From assembly GCF_001618865.1 (NCBI RefSeq), contig NZ_CP015136.1, positions 5,181,001 to 5,245,000 of the forward strand: DNA of 64,000 nucleotides. Direction: 5' to 3'. Position 1 is the first letter of the stretch. Each line of letters opens with the position of its first letter. Shown here one piece after another: positions 58,349 to 64,000 of the stretch. The notes below the pieces were generated by a model. It had not been told where the DNA came from and ran no database searches. It worked only from the letters and a program-made list of their open reading frames with translations. A program made the position numbers and the translations under genes. The stretch comes from Luteitalea pratensis (GTDB lineage Bacteria > Acidobacteriota > Vicinamibacteria > Vicinamibacterales > Vicinamibacteraceae).

Positions 58349-59047
58349 ATGGTTGTCCGCGCACTCGTCTCCACGCTGGCTCTGGTCCTCGGGCTGGCCG
58401 TGTCCCCGGCCGCCGCGCAGATCTACGTGAGCCGCGACGCAGCGGGCACGATTCTCCTCTCCGACCAGCCGCTGGCGGGCGCTGTCCGCACCTACGCCGT
58501 GCGCAATGCGACCAACGTGCGCACCACGCGCGGCGTCGCCGCCGACGTGGAGGGCATCTACGACAAGACGATCGAAGCGGCGTCGGCGACGCACGGCGTC
58601 CGCCCCGAATTGGTCCGGGCCGTCATCCAGGTCGAATCAGGCTTCAACCCGCGCGCGCGGTCCCGCGTCGGCGCCATGGGCCTCATGCAGCTGATGCCGG
58701 CGACGGCAGCCGATCTCGGTGTCGACAACCCGTGGGACCCGGTGCAGAACATCAACGGCGGCGTCGCCTACCTCGGTTCCCTCATCCGCGAATTCGGAGA
58801 CGAAGTGCTGGCGCTGGCCGCCTACAATGCCGGCCCGGGCGCGGTGAACCGCTACGGTCAACGCGTGCCGCCCTATCGCGAGACTCAAGACTACGTGCAG
58901 AAGATCGCGCGCAAAACCGACACGATGCCGGTGGCACGCGGCCGGCGCACGGTGATCTACAAGGTCCTCGAGGAGGTCGACGGACAGACGCAGTGGCGGC
59001 TCACGGACACCAAGCCCACGAGCGGCCACTACGAGGTCATTCGGTAG
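58349..59047 (+). CDS. Soluble lytic murein transglycosylase (GH23)
   Basis: 232 residues. A signal peptide ([20 protein letters not shown]) and a DUF4124-like N-part ([20 protein letters not shown]) precede an SLT domain: [20 protein letters not shown] with the catalytic Glu in [29 protein letters not shown] and [15 protein letters not shown]. It cleaves peptidoglycan glycan strands with anhydro product formation. The start could also be the GTG at 58340. Confidence 0.92.
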   Translation: MVVRALVSTLALVLGLAVSPAAAQIYVSRDAAGTILLSDQPLAGAVRTYAVRNATNVRTTRGVAADVEGIYDKTIEAASATHGVRPELVRAVIQVESGFNPRARSRVGAMGLMQLMPATAADLGVDNPWDPVQNINGGVAYLGSLIREFGDEVLALAAYNAGPGAVNRYGQRVPPYRETQDYVQKIARKTDTMPVARGRRTVIYKVLEEVDGQTQWRLTDTKPTSGHYEVIR

Positions 59048-59069
59048 TCGCGACCACGCGCCGTGCCAG

Positions 59070-59404
59070 TTACTGTGCGCGGGCCGGCGGAATCAGAAGA
59101 CGTTTCACCAACTCCTCGAGCTTCGATCCCCTGCAGTCGTCATCAACGGCAACGATGGTGCCGCTGGCATCTACGAGGACCGGGCGCGGAAGCGATAGCA
59201 CATCGAAGTCCCGGGCCATCGGGCTCTGGAGTTCGCGCAGCGGGGATCGATGGCATGCAGCCAGGGCATGCGAAATCGTTCCTTGCGAAATCTGCTGACC
59301 ACGTCTCGATTGGCATCCACGGAGTAGCTCAGGATTTCGAATCCCTGGCGCTGATACCGCCGCAGATTCCCTTCCCGTGCAGTGCGACCGTGCGGCACCG
59401 GCAC
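59070..59404 (-). pseudogene. Frameshifted relic of a TlpA-like thioredoxin-fold protein
   Basis: One frame reads LRRYQRQGFEILSYSVDANR, then DVVSRFRKERFRMPWLHAID; another continues LQSPMARDFDVLSLPRPVLV and DASGTIVAVDDD to the stop. Joined near 59235-59250 they match the C-terminal two-thirds of TlpA/ResA-like proteins (GFEILSVSLDE, then P-x-x-x-L-V-D-x-x-G). The N-terminus with the CxxC is missing, so the gene is both truncated and shifted. Confidence 0.78.
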
Positions 59405-59443
59405 CGCGAGCAGCGATGAGGGCCAGCAACGTCCCGGTAACGG

Positions 59444-59968
59444 TCAGGATCGCCGTGCCTGTCGCGCGTTGATGGCGTCGCGGAACTCGTGACGCAAAGC
59501 CGTGACGTCGGCGCGATCGAGCCGCAGCACGTTCGCGATGCGGCTGATTTCGGTGTCCTCGACGGTCGTGATGCCCTCCTGGGCGGAGACGGTGAAGAGC
59601 GCCCGCAGCAGCTGCAACTTCTCATCGCGCGTTGCCAGGGCCTCGAACTCGCGCGCCACCTGGTAGTCCTCGGCAGCTCCATGGCTGCCCGTGGCGACCA
59701 CGGCGAGCTGGACGAGGTGCTCGGCCTGCTCCGGGGATACGTCGCCTTCGGTGGCGAGCCGCGCCTCCATCACCGCGCGCTCATCGGCGCTGACCTCATG
59801 GTCGGCAAAGGCGACGCGCCCGAGCAGGTAGGCGAAGGCAGCCAGCAGGCGGGCGCGTTCTGGGCTGACGCCGCTCAGGACCGTCGCGATCCGGGAGACC
59901 GTCTCGGTTTCCTGCGTCGAGGCCGCGTCGGCGCCGAGGCCGAGGGTGCGGAACAGCGCCGAGAGCAT
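59444..59968 (-). CDS. TerB-like protein
   Basis: 174 residues, all helical. The central region resembles the TerB (tellurite resistance) fold: LLAAFAYLLGRVAFADHEVS ADERAVMEA, EYQ-like acidic clusters and VTALRHEFRDAI at the end. TerB-fold proteins bind divalent metal and occur widely outside tellurite operons. The ATG at 59968 shares a base with the stop of the holin-like gene (TGATG), so the two are coupled. Function in this organism unknown. Confidence 0.8.
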   Translation of the reverse strand: MLSALFRTLGLGADAASTQETETVSRIATVLSGVSPERARLLAAFAYLLGRVAFADHEVSADERAVMEARLATEGDVSPEQAEHLVQLAVVATGSHGAAEDYQVAREFEALATRDEKLQLLRALFTVSAQEGITTVEDTEISRIANVLRLDRADVTALRHEFRDAINARQARRS

Positions 59969-60312
59969 CAGCGACGTGGCGCAAGGACGGCGCCAAGCAC
60001 CGAGCTGACGAGGCTCACCAGCAACGCACCCAGGATGGCGCTGCCGAACCCCGCAATCTCGAACCCGGGCACGAGCGATGCCGCCAATGCGAAGGCGACG
60101 CCGTTCACCACCAGGTAGAACAGCCCGAGCGTGAGGATGGTGATCGGCAACGTGAGGATCGTCAGGATTGGCCGCACGAGCGCGTTGACGAGGCCCAGCA
60201 TCAGCGCGGCGATCAGCAGCGCCGAGACCGAACCCACGTGGACGCCGGGAATCAGGTAGGCGGCGACCCACAGGGACGCCGCCACGATGGCCCAATGCAC
60301 CAGGAAGCTCAT
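59968..60312 (-). CDS. Phage holin family 4-TM membrane protein (PF04020-type)
   Basis: 114 residues, four transmembrane helices, with VNALVRPILTILTLPITILT and LGLFYLVVNGVAFALAASLV, the signature of the membrane family often named phage holin family or YvlD. No phage genes surround it, so a role in envelope homeostasis is more likely than lysis. Coupled to the TerB-like gene. Confidence 0.9.
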   Translation of the reverse strand: MSFLVHWAIVAASLWVAAYLIPGVHVGSVSALLIAALMLGLVNALVRPILTILTLPITILTLGLFYLVVNGVAFALAASLVPGFEIAGFGSAILGALLVSLVSSVLGAVLAPRR

Positions 60313-60350
60313 GGCCGTAAAGCTATCAGAAACGCGGATCGCGGGCGAAT

Positions 60351-60392
60351 CGGGTGCCTCATACCGGGTGCCTGGCGCCGGGTGTCGGGTGC
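60351..60392. repeat. Heptad array, 6 units (CGGGTGC)
   Basis: CGGGTGC, CTCATAC, CGGGTGC, CTGGCGC, CGGGTGT, CGGGTGC in 7-bp phase, 3 bp before a palindrome copy. Confidence 0.88.
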
Positions 60393-60395
60393 ACC

Positions 60396-60535
60396 CCGTC
60401 GACCTGAAGGTCGACGGCTACCGACGACGACGGAGGCGCCGTGGCTCCAAGGCGGGTGGCACCTGCAGCGGCGAGGGCCGACCGTCGTTGGGGCCCAGCG
60501 GGCCAATTGTAGGCGCCGACCTTCAGGTCGGCGCA
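60396..60535. repeat. Two GTCGAC-type palindromes
   Basis: 60396-60421 carries CCGTCGACCTGAAGGTCGAC then GGCTAC. 60509-60535 is a variant, GTAGGCGCCGACCT, TC, AGGTCGGCGC, in the opposite orientation, showing compensatory changes in both arms (GCCGAC/GTCGGC). Confidence 0.9.
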
Positions 60536-60563
60536 GGATGCGCGTGATTCGTCGTTGCGGGAG

Positions 60564-60619
60564 ATGGCAGGCGGCAGGCTGCAGGCGTCAGTCGTTGAGC
60601 GTCAAGCGTTACGCGTTAG
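60564..60619. repeat. Heptad array, 8 units
   Basis: ATGGCAG, GCGGCAG, GCTGCAG, GCGTCAG, TCGTTGA, GCGTCAA, GCGTTAC, GCGTTAG in 7-bp phase, ending 9 bp before the ATG of the S4-domain gene. Confidence 0.9.
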
Positions 60620-60628
60620 TCTGGTGTC

Positions 60629-61036
60629 ATGTCCGCGCCGCCGCCGGTGTCCGACCATCCCCTGCGCCTGGACGTGTGGCTCGACGTCGCGTGCCTCTGT
60701 AAGACACGCTCGGAGGCCCAGCGGGCCGTGAAGGGCGGCAAGGTCGAAGTCAACGGGGAGCGCCCGAAGCAGAACCGTGAGGTCAAGCCCGGCGACACTG
60801 TCACGTTGACCCGCCCGCTCGGCCGGAAGCAGGTGGTCCGGGTGCTCGGCACCTGCGAGCAGCACCTGCCCAAGGCCGACGCAAAGGCGCTGCTGTTCGA
60901 GGACATCACCCCGCCCCCGACGCCCGAGGAGCAGGCCTTCCAGCAACTGCTCAAGGACACCCGCCCCCGCGGCCCTGTCATCTCGCCGGACAAACGCGAG
61001 CGCCGCGAACTCAGGCGCCTCAAGGGTCGCGCCTGA
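60629..61036 (+). CDS. S4-domain RNA-binding protein, Hsp15-like
   Basis: 135 residues. The S4 fold reads LRLDVWLDVACLCKTRSEAQ, RAVKGGKVEVNGERPKQN and VKPGDTVTLTRPLGRKQVVR, then an extended basic tail (RERRELRRLKGRA). It resembles HslR/Hsp15, which rescues stalled 50S-nascent chain complexes. A heptad array abuts its start, leaving no evident Shine-Dalgarno. Confidence 0.88.
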   Translation: MSAPPPVSDHPLRLDVWLDVACLCKTRSEAQRAVKGGKVEVNGERPKQNREVKPGDTVTLTRPLGRKQVVRVLGTCEQHLPKADAKALLFEDITPPPTPEEQAFQQLLKDTRPRGPVISPDKRERRELRRLKGRA

Positions 61037-61193
61037 ACCGTCGGGGCGCCCCTGCTATGGCGGACGACCTGTCCCCCCGACAGCGGTGACGGTGGGACAG
61101 AGTCCGACGGCTACCCTGCCCGCTACTGCGTCGTGCCCCGGCATCATTGACCAATCACGGGCGTCGAGCGCCGAGCTCGGCGTCTCAAGGTGG

Positions 61194-61277
61194 CCCGTCC
61201 TCCCTCCTCTCTCGTCCGTCCTCCCTCCTCTCTCCTCCGTCCTCCCTCCTCCGTCCTCCGTCCTCTCTCCTCCCTCG
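61194..61277. repeat. Heptad array, 12 units, homopyrimidine-like
   Basis: CCCGTCC, then TCCCTCC, TCTCTCG, TCCGTCC, TCCCTCC, TCTCTCC, TCCGTCC, TCCCTCC, TCCGTCC twice, TCTCTCC, TCCCTCG in 7-bp phase. It has almost no purine and stops 3 bp before the candidate -10 box of rpsT. Confidence 0.93.
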
Positions 61278-61280
61278 TGC

Positions 61281-61286
61281 TATACT
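61281..61286 (+). promoter_or_regulatory. Candidate -10 box of rpsT
   Basis: TATACT. The -35 position falls in the homopyrimidine array and has no consensus match. Confidence 0.5.
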
Positions 61287-61384
61287 CCCTTGTTTCCGCA
61301 GGTCGGGTGGCACGCGCGCCCGGCATCGTGGGGGTCCGTCAGCGGGTCCAGTACCCAGCGCGTAGCCAAGAGTGGAGTAGTTTC

Positions 61385-61654
61385 GTGGCAAATCACGAGT
61401 CGGCGCTGAAGGCGCACAAGCAGAGCGTCGCCAATCGCGATCGGAACCGCCAGGCGCGGACCCGTTTGCGCTCGGCGCTCAAGACCATCCGCAAGGCCAT
61501 CAGCGCGAACGACGCGGCTGGCGCCAAGGCCGGCCTGAACGAGACGGTGTCGCTGATCGACAAGATGGCCAAGAAGGGCGTCATCCACGACAACGCGGCC
61601 TCGCGTTACAAGTCGCGGATTGCCAAGCGCCTCAACGGCCTCGCTGCGGCGTAA
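61385..61654 (+). CDS. rpsT: 30S ribosomal protein S20
   Basis: 89 residues, helical bundle: ANHESALKAHKQSVANRDRN, RQARTRLRSALKTIRKAISA and NAASRYKSRIAKRLNGLAAA are typical of bS20. It starts with GTG at 61385, and its last 23 bp overlap the end of the opposing holA gene. It binds 16S rRNA early in 30S assembly. Confidence 0.95.
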   Translation: MANHESALKAHKQSVANRDRNRQARTRLRSALKTIRKAISANDAAGAKAGLNETVSLIDKMAKKGVIHDNAASRYKSRIAKRLNGLAAA

Positions 61655-62669
61655 ACCGCTGCCTGGCCGTTCCTGACGGGCCTGCCGCGCGTCGCGCAGG
61701 CCCGCACAGTTCCAGCACCAGCCGTTCCAGGACCACCTGCGGATCGCGTCCGAGCTTGCTCGCCGCGTCGGCGAGGAACAGCGCCCGCACGGCCGCGGCC
61801 ACACGCGACGGGGCGACTTGCATCATCTTGGTGCGCACCCACCACCCGAGCTGACCAAGCATCTGGAACGGTGAGGACCCGTTCTCGATCATCAGTTGCA
61901 CGTGACGCAGTGCCGCGGCCGCATCGCCGGCGGCGATCGCATTGGTCACCGCCCAGTCATCGAACTGCTGCGCTGCGCCGACCACCAGCCGCACGTCCTG
62001 CTCGGTGATGGCTTTGGCGTCCCCCACAAACAGCACGAGCGTATCGATGTCCTTACGCAGGCGCATGATGTCCGGGCCGGCACGTTCGACGAGGGCCGTC
62101 AGTGCGGGCGCGTCGATGCGCTTACCGGCGGCCTTGACCCGGTCGGCGGCAAACTGCATGGCCTCACGCAGCGCCGTCTGCGCACCGCTGAAGCCATCGG
62201 TGTTGAAGCCGTCGCACTCGACCGTCGCTGCCAGTTTGGCGAGTGCCTTGCCGAGTTTCGTGCTGCGATTGACGTCGGTCGCGACGAGCACCAGCACGTT
62301 GGACGGCTCGGGATTGGCGATGTAGCTTTCGAGCCCGCCAGGGTCTGGCGGCGCCGAGTCCTCTGCGCCGTCCTCGTCCTCCATCTCGGCGAGTTTCTTG
62401 CGGCCCTTGAACAGGCGCTCGATGTGGGCAAACACCACGACCCGCCGCTCGCCGAGCATCGGCCGCGTCCGCGCCGCGAAGACGACGTCATCGGGTCGCG
62501 CGTCGCCGGCCGTGAAACGCTCGACGTTGAAGCCGCGCAGGTCCTCGTCCACGAGGCCCGTGAGCGAGGCCACGACCTCGTCCTTTCCGGCATCGTCGTC
62601 GCCTATGACGAGATAGACGGGAGCGACGGTGCCGCGCTCGAGCGTGGCTGCAAGTTCGCGCGAGGTCAT
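61632..62669 (-). CDS. holA: DNA polymerase III delta subunit
   Basis: 345 residues. HolA hallmarks: APVYLVIGDDDAGKDEVVAS at the start, GERRVVVFAHIERLF, NVLVLVATDVNRSTKLGKAL, and helical domains II-III with GPDIMRLRKDIDTLVLFVGD and DDWAVTNAIAAGDAAAALRH. It opens the sliding clamp as part of the clamp loader. It lies 5 bp behind lptE in the conserved leuS-lptE-holA order. Its end is antisense to rpsT. Confidence 0.93.
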   Translation of the reverse strand: MTSRELAATLERGTVAPVYLVIGDDDAGKDEVVASLTGLVDEDLRGFNVERFTAGDARPDDVVFAARTRPMLGERRVVVFAHIERLFKGRKKLAEMEDEDGAEDSAPPDPGGLESYIANPEPSNVLVLVATDVNRSTKLGKALAKLAATVECDGFNTDGFSGAQTALREAMQFAADRVKAAGKRIDAPALTALVERAGPDIMRLRKDIDTLVLFVGDAKAITEQDVRLVVGAAQQFDDWAVTNAIAAGDAAAALRHVQLMIENGSSPFQMLGQLGWWVRTKMMQVAPSRVAAAVRALFLADAASKLGRDPQVVLERLVLELCGPARRAAGPSGTARQRFTPQRGR

Positions 62670-62674
62670 GGCCT

Positions 62675-63223
62675 CTAGAACGCCTCGAGGATCGACGACA
62701 CCGTGCGGCGTGCGACCGTGTCGGCGATGCGGTCCGCAGCGGCCCGGTTCTGTCCGAGGAACGCCGAGGCATCGAGCGCGCCGGTGCCGGTCGTGAGGTC
62801 GTACTCGTCGAGGATCTCGAGCGACGGGTTCTCCCAGATCAGCTTGTTGGCCTTGACGTCGCGGAACTCGAGCTTGAGTTGCACGCGAACGAGGTACCGG
62901 GTGGCCTGGTTGTTCTCGTTGAAGCCGCTCGGTTCGAGGCTGAGCCCGGCCACCGTGCCGCCCAGGATGGCGTCGGCGCCATCGGTCAGGGGGATGACCT
63001 GGTACCGGCCACGCCCGAGGAACTCACTGCGGACGCGCGTCGTGAACAACTGCTCGATGTCGTACACCGACGTGTTGTTGGCAAACAGCGGGATGCCGAT
63101 CACGCGGATGTACGACGGCAGGAAATTGCCACGGCCGGACAGGTTGTAACCGCACGCCGCTTGCAGTGCGGCTGCCGACGGCAACAGTGCTGCCACGAAC
63201 GCACGACGCGATCGCGAACGCAT
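62675..63223 (-). CDS. lptE: LPS-assembly lipoprotein LptE-like
   Basis: 182 residues. A short signal with a lipobox-like end (LQAAC, Cys24) leads into CGYNLSGRGNFLPSYIRVIG, IPLFANNTSVYDIEQLFTTR and VRSEFLGRGRYQVIP, the LptE pattern. It would plug the LptD barrel and guide LPS to the surface. The ATG shares one base with the leuS stop (TGATG). Confidence 0.9.
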   Translation of the reverse strand: MRSRSRRAFVAALLPSAAALQAACGYNLSGRGNFLPSYIRVIGIPLFANNTSVYDIEQLFTTRVRSEFLGRGRYQVIPLTDGADAILGGTVAGLSLEPSGFNENNQATRYLVRVQLKLEFRDVKANKLIWENPSLEILDEYDLTTGTGALDASAFLGQNRAAADRIADTVARRTVSSILEAF

Positions 63224-64000
63224 CACTTCACCACCACGCTCACGAGGCGTCCCGCGGCCACGATCACCTTGACGATGGTCTTGCCGTCGGTGTGCGCTTT
63301 CACGTTCGGGTCGGCGAGCGCAGCAGCCTGCACGACGTCGTCAGCCGACCCGGCGGGCACGGTGACGCGCCCGCGCACCTTGCCATTCACCTGCACCGGG
63401 AGTTCGACGGCCTCTTCAGCCGCCACCGCCGGATCGCTGACCGGCCAGCCTGCCGCGACGATTCCACCGGTGTGTCCGAGTAGTTCCCACAACTCCTCGG
63501 CCATGTGCGGCGCGAACGGTGACATCAGGCGCACGAGCGCCTCCACGGCTTCGCGACCAGCCGCCAGCGTACTCGCCGGCACGTCCGGTACCACCGGCGC
63601 GGACTCCTGCTCCGCAGCCGCTCGGCGGCCGGGCTTGAAGACTCCGGTGGCGTCGCCGAACAGGTACAGTTCGTTCACGAGTTCCATCAGACCCGAGATG
63701 GCCGTGTTGAGATGCACACGCGGATACAGGTCGTCGGTGAGCTTCGCGATGGTCTGGTGCGTCTTGCGTCGCAGCGCCCGCTCGGGAGCGGAGAACTCCG
63801 CCGTGTCGGCAACGGTCGGGGCCGAACCGAGCGCCCCGGCCAGCGGCTCGACGAACCGCCACACCCGCGTGAGGAAGCGAAAGCTGCCCTCGAGGCCGGT
63901 GTCGGTCCACTCGACTTCCTTCTCGGGCGGCGCGACGAACATCACGTAGAGCCGCAGCGCGTCGGCGCCGAACTTCGCGATCATCTCGTCCGGATCGACG
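63223..64000 (-). CDS. leuS: Leucyl-tRNA synthetase, C-terminal part (partial)
   Basis: The frame continues past the right edge (VDPDEMIAKFGADALRLYVM is the region just after the KMSKS loop). The visible 258 residues are the anticodon-binding helices (EWTDTGLEGSFRFLTRVWRF; LVRLMSPFAPHMAEELWELL) and the C-terminal LeuRS domain (VQVNGKVRGRVTVPAGSADD). Charges tRNA-Leu. First gene of the leftward leuS-lptE-holA unit within this window. Confidence 0.95.
   Translation of the reverse strand, partial: VDPDEMIAKFGADALRLYVMFVAPPEKEVEWTDTGLEGSFRFLTRVWRFVEPLAGALGSAPTVADTAEFSAPERALRRKTHQTIAKLTDDLYPRVHLNTAISGLMELVNELYLFGDATGVFKPGRRAAAEQESAPVVPDVPASTLAAGREAVEALVRLMSPFAPHMAEELWELLGHTGGIVAAGWPVSDPAVAAEEAVELPVQVNGKVRGRVTVPAGSADDVVQAAALADPNVKAHTDGKTIVKVIVAAGRLVSVVVK

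Larger units (their letters stand above)
60313..60628. other. Repeat-filled divergent gap before the S4-domain gene
   Basis: 316 bp with two heptad arrays and two GTCGAC-type palindromes; no gene seen. Confidence 0.85.
61037..61384. other. Leader and promoter region of rpsT
   Basis: 348 bp without another gene: a pyrimidine-rich heptad array, a TATACT box at 61281-61286 and about 90 nt of leader before the GTG start. Confidence 0.8.

Noticed and set aside
59968-60312. Prophage remnant suggested by the holin-like gene
   Set aside because: The family is widespread as a chromosomal membrane protein and no other phage gene, integrase or att site is near.

Overview
The window is a high-GC chromosomal segment that looks like Acidobacteriota, most likely the Vicinamibacteria (Luteitalea/Vicinamibacter type). 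This is inferred from family content, not from rRNA. The indicators are an Oar-like TonB-dependent receptor, a Ser/Thr kinase fused to PD40/TolB beta-propeller repeats, many Tat-exported Gfo/Idh/MocA and TIM-barrel sugar enzymes, a PQQ dehydrogenase with an inserted cytochrome c, bacillithiol synthesis (BshC) and an HrcA/CIRCE heat-shock operon. Two genes run off the window: a TonB receptor at the left edge and leuS at the right edge.

Layout. 1-6.5 kb: receptor, kinase-propeller, a secreted metalloprotease and a divergent winged-helix/FHA regulator. 6.5-9 kb: an accessory patch with a VapBC-type toxin-antitoxin pair, relics of a kinase-propeller and a carboxylesterase butted against each other, and tRNA-Cys and tRNA-Gly. 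9-17.5 kb: SMR exporter, YraN, a Tat sugar isomerase, PQQ dehydrogenase, an HGSNAT-like acyltransferase, an NHL propeller and an outer-membrane barrel. 17.6-23 kb: a leftward housekeeping run (DUF1844, MBL hydrolase, ribF, hypothetical, cysS, class III aminotransferase). 23-33.5 kb: mazG, comEC, and a pseudokinase-carA-carB operon closed by an intrinsic terminator. 33.5-42.6 kb: bshC, a class A PBP, a SurA-like isomerase, xdhC, a class V aminotransferase and an amidohydrolase. 42.8-46.5 kb: CIRCE-hrcA-grpE-dnaJ-prmA, with rsmE convergent. 47.5-55.4 kb: a kinase with a zinc ribbon, three MocA oxidoreductases, PilT, RecX and a CBM9-like protein. 55.5-64 kb: alaS, a lytic transglycosylase, a broken TlpA-like gene, a TerB and holin-like pair, an S4 protein, rpsT and the leuS-lptE-holA operon.

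The most unusual signal lies between the genes. At least 18 intergenic loci hold degenerate tandem arrays that keep strict phase: 14 have a 7-bp unit (about 129 heptads) and 4 have an 8-bp unit (about 42 octads). The unit sequence differs between arrays and can change inside one array while the phase holds. Arrays often stop within 7-25 bp of a start codon or run across a stop codon. Interspersed with them are about 11 copies of a roughly 26-nt palindrome built on GTCGACCT..AGGTCGAC, a second repeat family around GGTAGGGCCGGCTC, and one perfect 50-bp palindrome. I do not recognise a described element that matches these arrays; the cyanobacterial short tandemly repeated heptamers are the nearest analogue I know.

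Start codons were chosen by hand where the longest open frame ran into repeats or a divergent gene; these choices are stated per gene. Family names rest on visible motifs and recalled family knowledge, with no database search.
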